Shown here piece after piece: positions 18,301 to 26,856 of a DNA stretch of 64,000 nucleotides. Both the position numbers and the translations under genes were made by a program. Position 1 is the first letter of the stretch. The number at the start of each line of letters is the position of its first letter. Under the pieces are notes generated by a model that was not told the DNA's origin, did not search any database, and was given only the letters and a program-made list of their open reading frames with translations. This DNA is from Ignavibacteria bacterium (lineage in GTDB: Bacteria; Bacteroidota; Ignavibacteria; OLB7). The stretch lies in NCBI GenBank assembly GCA_020635205.1, contig JACKAE010000005.1:405984-469983 (forward strand), in the 5' to 3' direction.

Positions 18301-19050
18301 GGCAGCTACCGGGACAGCACCGCTGCTGAGGGAATTGGCGTTAGTTACGACCAGAGTGGGGCGATTTACTGGACAGGATTCTATACCGGACCAATGCAAT
18401 TCGGGCCACATGATTTGCGAGGTTCCCCGATGTTCTTAACAAAGATCGGAACAGAGTTAACTCGTTCCTACGCTCTACTTGCTCCGATTAACCGGAGTAC
18501 AATCAACGAACAATCGGTCTTGCTGCGGTGGGTTCCGGTTCCAGGAGCAATATCGTATGATCTTGAAGTTAGCCTTGCCCCTCCGTTTCAAAACTACCTA
18601 AAGAGAGAGCAGGGGTTAACCGAAACTGAATATTTGTTGAGTGGACTCCAGCCGGGCGATCACATCTACTGGCATGTTCGGGCAAACATTCCCGGCGAGA
18701 GCCTCCCGTGGTCTGATGGCTGGAGCTTCCAAGTGAGTGAGGCGGTTCCGATGCTCACAGTTGAGGAAGAGCAGGCTCCACTAAGCCTGAGTGAGGAGCT
18801 TCACGTTACGCTCTATCCGAACCCATCTTCTGAAAGTATCACTCTCAGCTACAGGCTAAAGGAGGGAGCCGATCTTTCTATCACGTTTCACGATAGCTAC
18901 GGTCGATTAGTTCTCTCCCAAAACTTGAACCGGCAGAGTGGCTCTGGGGAGATTGTTGTTCCAATCAGCACGTTACGTTCTGGCTGCTACCTCTGTCGAG
19001 TTGCGTCAAACGGAGAGTGCTGGACTGGAACTGTGCAGATTGTTCGATGA
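15394..19050 (+). CDS. secreted SBBP-type beta-propeller protein with type IX sorting domain
   Basis: 1218-aa exported protein. A signal peptide with cleavage after AAQ-like residues (NVAAQQ) precedes two blocks of SBBP-like propeller repeats (AIDEVGNIYVVGSVAG, VDKDGNITLLGLA, VDRLGNSYITGSY; again from ~residue 590). Fibronectin type III-like modules follow each block: near residues 500-580 (FAWRPAFEAKRYQIQFA) and 1035-1110 (LLRWVPVPGAISYDLEVS). The C-terminus (LYPNPSSESITLSYRL to GTVQIVR) is a Por secretion-system sorting domain. It is therefore probably exported by Sec then T9SS and attached to or released from the cell surface. Likely roles are adhesion or scaffold; no catalytic motif is seen. 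Confidence 0.88.
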   Translation: MIQSFYLFPSAGFILYVILLLFPQNVAAQQVDWFRASTGPNPSSEKVWDVAIDEVGNIYVVGSVAGTATFGDTTIQTTQSGVDEPLIVSYSPTGEVRWVRVMKGVRSNPANQVVVPAGDGVYVTGNFYKEVRVGDGVRDTVLTSDPPNAGQFVVKFERSGDFAWVINMGAKHLYSTWLTLAPVRSAPGVLLVANYYGADTIAGVPIVADSVGTFFLRLDPSGSVRWVKKEAESHGHSVHDITVDKDGNITLLGLAFHSIQFGDETTASPAERGEWFVASFTSEGEFRWYTYNERFSGEYPFAIDADAAGDLYIVGHFTKELVVIGGDTISRGGYDGSFLVRYSKEGSLRWGRKVSGRVDDSLGTTDCRSLAVDRLGNSYITGSYSYLADIDSTTIYPPVGSRTRNDSIGRVVAKFNPDGVLDWVITNHSGSGSLLLGGGMSIALDPDRFPVIAGNFSLSVQFGDSTHVTNDNEYIGLIKLSQTKPGTPRIVTPGNGGAFLLTNTPFAWRPAFEAKRYQIQFALDTIFTRMVLDSILTETSTYFPGMEYGRRYHWRVRGINGSDTGAWTPRRTFTSRTDIAVSDHRWFVTERMRPISITTDADGNSAVIGTSLATLEIGGATIPNLYTFIAQYDSDGNPIWSRPIAPSLDVSGVDRDDAGNFYLEFTYSGRVELEDTALVSTPRRSSMGVIKLSPRGQLLWARSSSSTDLPSPGSFGSRGLAAFPNGGCVAVCFVANHQISFDGVSLPPIYGSGIILVRYSSDGAVEYAKATESNGKNATLYSYDLATDRSENAYIVGLHADTFQFGTLKFFKPVGPVAHNLFIAKVDSRGVTEWGKSITGGNLLSRFARLGTDSVGNLYWANSQKSTIVIEDRERGLFDTVKGSTSSIDLYIYLGRFDGAGNLDWVVPIGGRAELRDLAVTPGGISLITGEYEENVRFQSTLCESWSTRSDAMVIRVSPEGTIDWLTKAGSYRDSTAAEGIGVSYDQSGAIYWTGFYTGPMQFGPHDLRGSPMFLTKIGTELTRSYALLAPINRSTINEQSVLLRWVPVPGAISYDLEVSLAPPFQNYLKREQGLTETEYLLSGLQPGDHIYWHVRANIPGESLPWSDGWSFQVSEAVPMLTVEEEQAPLSLSEELHVTLYPNPSSESITLSYRLKEGADLSITFHDSYGRLVLSQNLNRQSGSGEIVVPISTLRSGCYLCRVASNGECWTGTVQIVR

Positions 19051-19249
19051 ATCAGAACTGATGCCCGAACAGAATAGGGAGAGTGATAGCCAGCGATGCG
19101 AAACCAAATTGTAGTATTGATTAAACGTGATGACACTTCACTGTCGAACGACGCCGTAACTTACCGTTAGGGGCATCGTACGTGCCCGCCACGTATTCGG
19201 TACTAATGTAGTCTACATTCTTTGACTGGATAAACGTCTGCTGTTGTTC

Positions 19250-20815
19250 ATGAGCCATTTGCGACATCTTTCTTACAGTTTCGCTTTCCTTATCAGCACG
19301 GTCTTCCTTACCGGCTGTCCACACCAGATTGAGAAGCTGGTAGATGAGACAATCCCCCCCGAAAACTACCAACCTGACTACCTAAAATCTAACCTCTCGT
19401 TGGAAGAGCTTGCTGCTCGATACGATAGTTCCCAGACCTCTGTGAATGCTGATATTTTTGCCGACTGGAGGCGGATAGACTCACTCCGTCGACTTGGAGT
19501 ACAGCCCAGTGCTTGGCCTCCCGATCTTTGGACTAACGATACCGGAGTGGGGAGCAGCGGTACATCTCTCATCAAAATGGATATTCGTTCGGTTGACGAC
19601 AGCCGCTATCCCGATCAGATCGAACTGCTAACCTACGTCTTCGATACCAGCGGCAATTATATTTCTGGTCTTGCTCCTCCTGACTTTCGGGGGAAGGGAG
19701 AGTGGAGCAACTATTGGCGTTTGCTCATCGATTCCTGCAATGGTGCGGCATCGGTTGTTGAGAGCTTCAAGGTGGAAGAGGTGAGTGAGGAGACCCGCCA
19801 GCCCTACTCAATCGCTTTTATTCTGGATCATTCTGCCTCGATGGGAGAGCTTCGGGTCCGCCGACTTCGGAAAGCCCTTGCTCTGCTGCTGCGGGGGATT
19901 AGTAAGCGAGATAACGTCTCGGTGATCTCCTTTACCGACAAAAATTTTGTTGAAGTCCCCCTCACTGGAGACAAGCGAAAGTGGGTGACCAGTTTTGATT
20001 CCACTGACCTCTCGACATACGGAGGAGGGACAGCTCTCTACGATGCGGCGATTGCAGGGATTGAAGAAGTGGCGCGAGGGCCGGAAGATTCCCGAAAGGT
20101 TCTCGTGCTTTTTACTGACGGTAGCGATGGTAGTTCAAAAGCTGAGGTAGAAGATGTTCACCGCAAAGCACGGGAGAACAACGTTGCCCTCTACACGATA
20201 GCCTACGGCCCTGCCGAAAAAGATGTGTTGAACAATCTTGCCCAGTATACCGGCGGAAGAATGTACCGCATCTATCGAAGCAAAGAGTTCCTTGATGTCT
20301 TTATTGATATTTATCGACGGCTTAATCGGTTCTACCGCATTACCTACACACCACCTGAGTGTGCCGGAATTCATACTGCCCGAGTCTTCCTCGCCTTGCC
20401 GGAATTCAATATCCCTCGGTTGAGTGCTGAGGGGATATACGATCGGTCGGTGATTACTCCTTTCGACACGGTTGGAAGCACAGTCTTTCTTAACATTGAG
20501 TTCGACCTGAACAAGGCGACTATCAAGCCAGAATCTCTTCCCTTAATCAGAGAAGTTGCCGATGCGATGAAACGCTATCCCGATATGTTGTTAGAGGTTC
20601 GGGGACATACCGACGACCAAGGGAGTGATGAATATAACCTGAAACTCTCCGAGCGGAGAGCGGACGCTGTCGCCGAGGCATTGATAGATATGGGGGTCTC
20701 CCGTCTACGCCTTTCCATAAAAGGGTTCGGCGAGTCTCGTCCACTTGTGCCGAACGATTCGGAAGAAAATCGACGGAAGAATAGAAGAACAGAGTTTGTG
20801 ATTCTTTCGAAGTAG
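19250..20815 (+). CDS. VWA plus OmpA-domain lipoprotein
   Basis: About 521 aa from the ATG at 19250 (a TTG two codons earlier is less likely). The signal sequence ends in lipobox LTGC. The middle holds a von Willebrand A domain with a metal-binding site: DHSASMG (DxSxS), GGTALYDA (Thr) and FTDGSDG (Asp). The C-terminus is an OmpA-like peptidoglycan-binding domain (IEFDLNKATIKPES, EVRGHTDDQGSDEYN, LSERRADAVAEALI, NRRTEFV). It should sit in the outer membrane, grip peptidoglycan and present the VWA domain for protein-protein contact. It heads a run with the next two secreted or outer-membrane genes. Confidence 0.9.
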   Translation: MSHLRHLSYSFAFLISTVFLTGCPHQIEKLVDETIPPENYQPDYLKSNLSLEELAARYDSSQTSVNADIFADWRRIDSLRRLGVQPSAWPPDLWTNDTGVGSSGTSLIKMDIRSVDDSRYPDQIELLTYVFDTSGNYISGLAPPDFRGKGEWSNYWRLLIDSCNGAASVVESFKVEEVSEETRQPYSIAFILDHSASMGELRVRRLRKALALLLRGISKRDNVSVISFTDKNFVEVPLTGDKRKWVTSFDSTDLSTYGGGTALYDAAIAGIEEVARGPEDSRKVLVLFTDGSDGSSKAEVEDVHRKARENNVALYTIAYGPAEKDVLNNLAQYTGGRMYRIYRSKEFLDVFIDIYRRLNRFYRITYTPPECAGIHTARVFLALPEFNIPRLSAEGIYDRSVITPFDTVGSTVFLNIEFDLNKATIKPESLPLIREVADAMKRYPDMLLEVRGHTDDQGSDEYNLKLSERRADAVAEALIDMGVSRLRLSIKGFGESRPLVPNDSEENRRKNRRTEFVILSK

Positions 20816-20849
20816 AGTAAAGAGAAAGGGAAGTGGAAACATCGGGAAT

Positions 20850-21656
20850 ATGGGGCAAGTGGAACGCATAACAGAATATTTGATGAGAGCAGAAGTGAGA
20901 ATGTGGATGATAAGGTTTGTGGTTACTGTTGCGTGGTTGGTGATTCTATTGCCCAACGTGCAGAGCCAAATTCGTGTGGATACGGCGCGAGGTTTCGTCG
21001 GAAAAGAAGTAGATATCCCCTTCTTCTACGATGTCGACCTCACCCTCGACTCTGGATCAATAATCTCTCTGCAAGGAGATTTCAAGCTGACCCAACCAAC
21101 AGTCTTTTATCCTCAGGTCTTCAGGCCGGGCACGGCTCTCCATATCGTCGATTCTACACTCAGTCGCTCAACCGATTCTACTGGATCTTGGTCGATCACG
21201 CTCCAACTAACGCGAGATATGGGGAGGGGAGAGGTACTCTTCTCCTTAGCGGGGGAAGCACTCGCTGGAACTGATTCTGTGACTCAGCTTCTCTTCACAA
21301 ATGTTATGCTCGATGGAAGCGCTATTACCAGCCTAACGGCTGTAGTAATAACCGAGTCGGTTGGTACGCGCCTCCCCTACGTTCGCTTTGCCGTTCTCGA
21401 TCCGGGACGCCCCAACCCGACTACAATAGGAAAGAAAGTGACGTGGGGATTTAAAATCGACAAGGAGTCGGAAGTCTTCTTTAAGATTTACGATCTTCTC
21501 GGGCGAGAGGTGAGCGTTCAAGATTTTGGAGTGCTCCAGAAAGGAGTCTACATCAACACCTTCACTCCAGATATCACAACTCCCAACGGAGTCTTCGTTG
21601 TCCGGTTGATTACAAATTCGGGAGAGGCAACGCAGGTGATGCACGTTGTGAAGTAG
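20850..21656 (+). CDS. secreted protein with C-terminal sorting domain
   Basis: Up to 268 aa; the first of several close ATGs may not be the real one, since a good signal peptide begins near 20883 or 20901 (MWMIRFVVTVAWLVILLP) with cleavage at NVQS-Q. The mature part is beta-rich and cohesin-like in pattern (GFVGKEVDIPFFYDVDL, STGSWSITLQL, LAGTDSVTQLLF). The last ~80 residues (NPTTIGKKVTWGFKIDKES, FFKIYDLLGREV, GVFVVRLITNSGE) form a T9SS type A-like sorting domain. A cohesin-type adhesive role is a guess. It lies 34 bp after the VWA-OmpA gene. Confidence 0.8.
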   Translation: MGQVERITEYLMRAEVRMWMIRFVVTVAWLVILLPNVQSQIRVDTARGFVGKEVDIPFFYDVDLTLDSGSIISLQGDFKLTQPTVFYPQVFRPGTALHIVDSTLSRSTDSTGSWSITLQLTRDMGRGEVLFSLAGEALAGTDSVTQLLFTNVMLDGSAITSLTAVVITESVGTRLPYVRFAVLDPGRPNPTTIGKKVTWGFKIDKESEVFFKIYDLLGREVSVQDFGVLQKGVYINTFTPDITTPNGVFVVRLITNSGEATQVMHVVK

Positions 21657-21756
21657 AGTTCGTAGAGTTATGAGTTGAGAGTTTATAGAGCTGATAGCCT
21701 CAGGGCTTCAGCCTGCGAGCAGATTGCGTAAATGATTTTGAGTGAAAAACTTCAAA

Positions 21757-22821
21757 ATGTTGATGAATACATACAGAGTACATCTTCTTCTCTTTGCAGC
21801 CTCCTTCCTTCTGCTTTGCGCTGGAAATCTTCACGCACAGCCAGGTCCGGGTGACGATGACTGGAATGAAGATTGGACGCTCGACAGTCTCGATCCTGAT
21901 GATTTTGACTTCGACACGGAACAGATCTACCATCTCTCGCGTGGTTGGTTCCCTACACCGAGCAAAGGAGCCTCTCTCTCCCTTTCCAAAGATGTCTTCT
22001 ACTCCGACGTTCACGACCGAACTACCGGCTTGCGCACTGCAGCATTGAAGTCAACCACCGAACCGTTCGATTGGCATAACCCCTATGCTTGTGGTCTCTT
22101 CGATTACTTTTTTGATGAAGGTCTCACAGGAGGTCTCTTCGGTGGGTGTGAGGAGCGGACTATCCTGAAGGTAAACTCAGATGAGGCAACGGATGAGCGT
22201 TACCCACGATCTTCTTTCTCCGAGTGGGGGCTTCGCTTTCTCTACCACCTTCCCTTTCCGGCGGTTCTTCGGGCAGAGGGGGCTTACCGTTCAGTTCAAG
22301 GCATGATCTTTTCCGAGGACACATCGCGCAGTTATCTCTCTCTCGAAGGTGTTCCCCGATCCTTCCGAGAGATCACGGCTGTTCACCACAGTCAGCACGT
22401 TCTCTCCGGTGCGATTGGCCTTCAGATACCAATCTACGGCATCTTCTTCGACAGCGATTTTGGTGAGATTGGTTCCTACTACTATCTCTACGGTGGGGTC
22501 GGAGCCGATTACGGGGTGGCAACCAAAACAATTCAGTATGCCCAAATTGCCGACGCGAAAGATCAGCTTCGCTACCATAACGGACAGGATACGGTGACGG
22601 TAATGTTGGAGAGTAACACTCCGGGAATCAATCGTCTGCGCACATCAATCGAAGGGGCTATGGGATGGAATTTTACTGCGGAGTTTTTTGTCTTCGGGTT
22701 CGAAGCCTTTATCTCCGTCCCCACAACGTCGTTAGTAACCGATGGAGAGTGGAAAGAATATTATGCCGGGCTACGCTTTAACATCGGCTATCAGTGGGGA
22801 ACGCGCGCGAGGAGTAAGTAG
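21757..22821 (+). CDS. outer-membrane beta-barrel-like protein
   Basis: About 354 aa from the ATG at 21757 (GTG at 21742 and ATG at 21763 are alternatives). A signal peptide (LLLFAASFLLLCAGNLHA-Q) is followed by an acidic Asp-rich stretch (DDDWNEDWTLDSLDPDDFDF). The rest alternates hydrophobic and polar residues with many Tyr/Phe/Gly, as in WGLRFLYHLPFPAVLRAEG and VLSGAIGLQIPIYGIFFD, and ends with YYAGLRFNIGYQWGTRARSK. This is the pattern of an outer-membrane porin-like barrel. No named family recognised. Third member of a run of envelope genes. Confidence 0.7.
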   Translation: MLMNTYRVHLLLFAASFLLLCAGNLHAQPGPGDDDWNEDWTLDSLDPDDFDFDTEQIYHLSRGWFPTPSKGASLSLSKDVFYSDVHDRTTGLRTAALKSTTEPFDWHNPYACGLFDYFFDEGLTGGLFGGCEERTILKVNSDEATDERYPRSSFSEWGLRFLYHLPFPAVLRAEGAYRSVQGMIFSEDTSRSYLSLEGVPRSFREITAVHHSQHVLSGAIGLQIPIYGIFFDSDFGEIGSYYYLYGGVGADYGVATKTIQYAQIADAKDQLRYHNGQDTVTVMLESNTPGINRLRTSIEGAMGWNFTAEFFVFGFEAFISVPTTSLVTDGEWKEYYAGLRFNIGYQWGTRARSK

Positions 22822-22905
22822 GGTTGAGTTGAAAGAGTCGAAGAGTCGAGAGTGGAAGAGTTAAGGGTCGAGGGTGGAAGAGTCGAGGGTTGAGAGTGCT
22901 CGATA
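22822..22905 (+). repeat. GAGTCGA/GTGGAAGA degenerate repeat tract
   Basis: Immediately 3' of a stop codon, repeated purine-rich units such as GAAGAGTCGAGAGTGG, AAGGGTCGAGGGTGG and AAGAGTCGAGGGTTG cover about 80 bp. They resemble other stop-proximal GAGAGT tracts in the window. Confidence 0.6.
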
Positions 22906-22956
22906 TATTGGATAGGCATCAGTTCGTAGTCGGCGATTTCCAATCCGCAATGATCC

Positions 22957-23634
22957 CTACTCTCCCGATGATGCTTTTCTTGCTGCGGCGACGGCCTTGA
23001 CAACTGAATCCTGGAGCTTGAGTGGATCGACCGGTTCTCGATATTGCTGAACACTTTCCACTGCTCCCAACAGCTTTCCGAGAATCTGGTCTTCTTCCAT
23101 TTTTCCCCCATCATATAAAGGTGTACTTAACATTAGAATGTGGGGGCGGACGGCAGTTGTGATAAGAACCTGCGTTGGTAAACCCTCTACCTCCATCATC
23201 CAGATCAGGCACTCTCGGCCATTGTCGAGAGTTAGTGGCTCTTGATCGATTTTGTAGTCTTGTTGGATCAGCGATCCTAAATATTCTGACTCGTACTTCA
23301 GGTGCGTTTGTAAGATGTCGCGATCGGCCTTGCGGGAAAAATCTGTAGTGATGAACTGAGAGATTGGGAGCGTTGTCATCTGCAAAAAAATTCCGTCTAC
23401 CATCAGTGCCATTGGGTCGCCCGGGTGTACACTTGTTGTGTTCCGAATATTCTTTCCCTTAACGACAAAGGTGTAGTATGCTCCAGGTGCGTTAAAGATC
23501 ATCAGTTGCCCTTCTGGGACGGCAACTCCTACAGTTGCTAATTCAATCGTTCCCGCAGAGGGGGCAACTGCTTTCTTTGATGAGCAATTGGCTAAGAGAA
23601 TGAGGAGGAAGAGACCAGGAATTACATGTTTCAT
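22957..23634 (-). CDS. lipoprotein of unknown function
   Basis: About 225 aa from the ATG giving MKHVIPGLFLLILLANC (an upstream ATG at 23649 adds five residues). Lipobox LANC with Cys near residue 17, followed by SSKK. The mature part (ELATVGVAVPEGQLMIFNAP, then TPLYDGGKMEEDQILGKLL) has a mixed alpha/beta pattern and ends in a charged helix. No family recognised. It is convergent with the barrel-like gene and divergent from the nuclease-like lipoprotein at 23899. Confidence 0.7.
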   Translation of the reverse strand: MKHVIPGLFLLILLANCSSKKAVAPSAGTIELATVGVAVPEGQLMIFNAPGAYYTFVVKGKNIRNTTSVHPGDPMALMVDGIFLQMTTLPISQFITTDFSRKADRDILQTHLKYESEYLGSLIQQDYKIDQEPLTLDNGRECLIWMMEVEGLPTQVLITTAVRPHILMLSTPLYDGGKMEEDQILGKLLGAVESVQQYREPVDPLKLQDSVVKAVAAARKASSGE

Positions 23635-23898
23635 CACAGGTTCCTGCATGCATGGTACGAACTGGACAGAAGCAAGATAATCAAACGGCAGGGGAAGAGG
23701 GAGGAGGAAATCCTAAAATTCCTGGTGGGAGAGAGGAGGTGGAGTACGTTGAAGAGTGAGTGTCCGAACATTGTAGCTCCTATCTTCTCCCCTGTTCAAG
23801 TTCTATTTCACCGATGTTCTCTTCGAGAAAACTCCTAACTTCCTCTCATGCTGCTACAGAAAGCATAGGCTATATCACCACACACACTATACAGAACG

Positions 23899-24963
23899 AT
23901 GAATCTCTTAATCATCATCGCCTCGGCGATATTTTTCGTTGCCTGCCAATCTGCCGAACGTGGACAGATTCAGGAGAACGACCTTTCCCCAATAAACCCC
24001 GATGCTGAAGTCCTGACGGTTGCCTTCTACAATGTGGAGAATCTCTTCGATACGTCAGACGATCCAGCAACGGCAGATGAGGACTTTACCCCGACCGGAA
24101 AAATGAAGTGGACTGAGGGGCGGTTGGAAGAAAAATTAGAAAATCTTGCGCGGGCAATCCGTGCAATGAATCAGAACAACGGTCCCGACATATTAGGTCT
24201 CTGCGAAGTCGAAAACCGTTTCGTACTCGAACGTCTGGTAAATGAATTCCTACCGGAAGGGGTCTACGATATTGTTCACACCGATTCACCTGATGGTCGT
24301 GGAATTGACGTTGCTCTCCTCTACCGGAAATCTGAGATGATCTTCGAACGTGCTACGCTGCACTCTGTCCCCCTTCCTTCAAACGAGCGTCCAACCCGAG
24401 GAATTTTAGAAGTGACATTTGAGAAAGGAGGCCAGTACTTCACAGTTTTGGTAAACCATTGGCCTTCGAGAAGTGGAGGGGAACAGGAAAGTGAACCGAG
24501 AAGAATATCCGCAGCCACAACGGCGGCGGCGGTGATCGATTCCCTGACGCAGCTCAATCCGAGTGCAGATATTATCATGGTAGGAGACTTCAACGACGAG
24601 CCGAGTAATCACTCGATTCGGGATAAATTGAAGGGGATCGAATACGTAGCCGGGGAGGTGTTCGAAGGGAGAATGATAAACCTTGCCTCGCCACTTACCG
24701 GGGTCGACACAATTGGAACCTATCTCTACCAAGATGATTGGGAGATTATCGACCAGATTCTGGTCTCTCCCGGTGCGCTTGACAACAAAGGAATTGTATT
24801 GCGAGATCGTGCAATGACCATCTTCCACCCAGAGTTCCTGCGGGATTATCATCCCTCACAACCGTTAAACCCTCCCCGCCATACCTATGTCCGGAGGAGC
24901 CTCTACATTGGGGGGACAAGCGATCACTTCCCTGTATACGTACAGTTGGGGTGGCGAAGGTGA
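23899..24963 (+). CDS. endonuclease/exonuclease/phosphatase-fold lipoprotein
   Basis: 354-aa DNase I-like fold enzyme anchored as a lipoprotein (MNLLIIIASAIFFVAC lipobox). Active-site elements are all present: FYNVENLFD (Asn), LCEVENR (catalytic Glu), VNHWPSRSGG (His), GDFNDEP (Asp/Asn) and the C-terminal TSDHFPVYV (Asp/His). The family hydrolyses phosphodiester or phosphomonoester bonds; the location outside the inner membrane suggests nucleic-acid or phosphate-ester scavenging. It is distinct in sequence from the two DNase I-fold proteins of the 53-56 kb cluster, which lack any signal sequence. Confidence 0.88.
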   Translation: MNLLIIIASAIFFVACQSAERGQIQENDLSPINPDAEVLTVAFYNVENLFDTSDDPATADEDFTPTGKMKWTEGRLEEKLENLARAIRAMNQNNGPDILGLCEVENRFVLERLVNEFLPEGVYDIVHTDSPDGRGIDVALLYRKSEMIFERATLHSVPLPSNERPTRGILEVTFEKGGQYFTVLVNHWPSRSGGEQESEPRRISAATTAAAVIDSLTQLNPSADIIMVGDFNDEPSNHSIRDKLKGIEYVAGEVFEGRMINLASPLTGVDTIGTYLYQDDWEIIDQILVSPGALDNKGIVLRDRAMTIFHPEFLRDYHPSQPLNPPRHTYVRRSLYIGGTSDHFPVYVQLGWRR

Positions 24964-25059
24964 TCGGCGAGAGAGGGCAGACCTTATAAGTTTCAGCAAA
25001 ATCTACTTATCCACTATATGTTGGCAGCCTACGGCCTGCCTCACAAACAAGGAGCTTTT

Positions 25060-25683
25060 ATGAAAAACGTGAACCGAAACCTGATGACAACAACGTTGAT
25101 AGCACTTCTTCTTGCGTTAGGGGTAACAACTACAACGCAAGCACAGACTGATGCTGACGCCACGGCAAAGCTGAAGCAGTTGAAGCGAATGGCTGAGTCA
25201 GTAAACCTCGGGGCGTTGATGGAGGGTAAATTCCGGGAAGGGGTTGAAGGATCGATGACAGAGAATAAGGGGATGTTCAGCGATGAGGTTATGGCAGAGT
25301 TTGTGGAGAATGTGATTGATCGATTTGACATAGATGAATTTTTGGAGACAGTTGCACTTCCAGTGCTTGATCCCTACTTCACGTCAGATGAATTATCGTT
25401 GGTAGCAGATTTCGTGGAGACCGATCTCGGGCAGCGTCTGATTACTTCTGCTATGAATGGAAAGAAAGAGGACTTCAACACATTGCTCGAGAATGGTGAG
25501 GTTTCCGAAGAGGATGGAATGAAGCTGATGCAGTTTGCGATTCGCTTCGCCTCGAAGAAGTCACTTCTCGACAATGGAACGCTCGGCAAGGAATTCGAGA
25601 CAGCCGCCGCTGCCTACGGTGAGTCAATCGTAATTGACGTCATGACTGAGATGATGGAGAAGTATTCGGAGGGGGCGGAGTAA
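25060..25683 (+). CDS. DUF2059-like exported protein
   Basis: About 207 aa from the ATG at 25060, which has AAGGAG six bases upstream; the earlier ATG at 25018 lacks this. Signal peptide LIALLLALGVTTTTQAQ-T. The mature helical part contains VALPVLDPYFTSDELSLVADFVETDLGQRLI, visible in pieces such as YFTSDELSLVADF and LGQRLI, which matches the DUF2059 pattern of FTxxEL...FxxSPxGQK. Function of that family is unknown; it is periplasmic. Well-defined terminator follows. Confidence 0.78.
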   Translation: MKNVNRNLMTTTLIALLLALGVTTTTQAQTDADATAKLKQLKRMAESVNLGALMEGKFREGVEGSMTENKGMFSDEVMAEFVENVIDRFDIDEFLETVALPVLDPYFTSDELSLVADFVETDLGQRLITSAMNGKKEDFNTLLENGEVSEEDGMKLMQFAIRFASKKSLLDNGTLGKEFETAAAAYGESIVIDVMTEMMEKYSEGAE

Positions 25684-25726
25684 AGCCCCTATCGATGATA
25701 TTCCTGCAACAGTAGATAACATCACG

Positions 25727-25766
25727 GAGAACCCTCCCTTTCAACGGAGGGTTCTCTGTATTTTAT
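25727..25766 (+). terminator. Rho-independent terminator
   Basis: GAGAACCCTCC (25727-25737) pairs perfectly with GGAGGGTTCTC (25746-25756), 8-nt loop, followed by TGTATTTTAT. It ends the DUF2059 transcript ahead of thyA. Confidence 0.88.
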
Positions 25767-25813
25767 AGGCTGTTCAAGTCTTCTATCACAGCGTCAGCAG
25801 TCTACAGAAATCT

Positions 25814-26608
25814 ATGCAGCAGTATCTTGATCTCATGCGCCATATTCTCGAAAATGGTCACCGAAAAGATGACCGAACGGGGACAGGAACGCTGAGTGTT
25901 TTTGGTTATCAAATGCGATTTGATCTCGCCGAAGGATTTCCCGTTGTCACCACGAAGAAACTCCACCTGAAGTCAATCATTCACGAACTTCTCTGGTTCT
26001 TAAAGGGGGAGACAAACGTCCGCTATCTACACGAGAATGGTGTGTCGATTTGGGATGAGTGGGCAGACGAAAACGGAAACCTCGGCCCGGTTTACGGCGC
26101 GCAGTGGCGCTCGTGGCCAACGGCAGATGGTGAGACGGTGGATCAGATCAGCCGAGTTGTGGAGATGATCGAGAAAAATCCTGACTCACGTCGCTTAATT
26201 GTCAGTGCGTGGAATGTTGGCGAAATCGAGCGAATGAAGCTCCCCCCGTGCCACGTCCTCTTTCAGTTCTACGTTGCCGACGGACGCCTCTCCTGCCAGC
26301 TTTACCAGCGGAGTGCCGATGTCTTCTTAGGTGTCCCATTCAACATCGCTTCCTACGCTCTGCTAACGTTGATGATTGCGCAGGTTACTGGCCTAAAACC
26401 GGGTGAGTTCGTTCACACCTTCGGCGATGCTCACCTCTACACCAATCACTTAGAGCAGACCGAAACTCAGCTTTCGCGCGATCCATTCCCACTCCCAACA
26501 ATGCGATTGAACCCAGATGTTCAGTCAATCTTTGACTTCACCTACGAAGATTTTACGCTCGAAAACTATCAGTCGCACCCAAGAATTTCAGCACCAGTAG
26601 CAGTTTGA
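25814..26608 (+). CDS. thyA: thymidylate synthase
   Basis: 264 aa, identical in length to the Escherichia coli enzyme; converts dUMP and 5,10-methylenetetrahydrofolate to dTMP and dihydrofolate. The nucleophile is Cys146 in LPPCHVLFQF, followed by the phosphate-binding QLYQRSADVFLGVPFN and the folate-site FGDAHLYTNH. The N-terminus has DRTGTGTLSVFG with the flexible Arg loop. Start ATG at 25814. The dihydrofolate reductase gene follows after a repeat-filled gap of about 250 bp, giving the usual thyA-folA pairing that regenerates tetrahydrofolate. Confidence 0.97.
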   Translation: MQQYLDLMRHILENGHRKDDRTGTGTLSVFGYQMRFDLAEGFPVVTTKKLHLKSIIHELLWFLKGETNVRYLHENGVSIWDEWADENGNLGPVYGAQWRSWPTADGETVDQISRVVEMIEKNPDSRRLIVSAWNVGEIERMKLPPCHVLFQFYVADGRLSCQLYQRSADVFLGVPFNIASYALLTLMIAQVTGLKPGEFVHTFGDAHLYTNHLEQTETQLSRDPFPLPTMRLNPDVQSIFDFTYEDFTLENYQSHPRISAPVAV

Positions 26609-26856
26609 GGAATTCAAAAGTAAAAATTCAAAATTCAAAAAAGGGAGAGAGGAACATTATGAGAGTAGAAGAGTAGGGGTGGTACGTGAAGAATCCGTGT
26701 GTGTGGGATGTCTGGAAATAATACTTGGTCTGTAGTAACACCAGTTCCATTTTGCTTCCCACTCTCCTCCCATTTTGAATTTTTACTTTTGCCTTTTGAA
26801 TTCCCCCCACTCTCATTTTTGAATTTTTACTTTTGAATTTTGCATTCCCTACTTCT
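26609..26856. repeat. AATTCAAAA-type repeats in thyA-folA gap
   Basis: TTCAAAAGTAAAAATTCAAAATTC right after the thyA stop and its near-complement TTTTGAATTTTTACTTTTG (twice, 26772-26841) form an interrupted inverted repeat that could fold into a long A/T-rich hairpin. A further copy (AATTCAAAATTCAAAAGG) begins at 27361, just after the folA stop. Confidence 0.6.
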
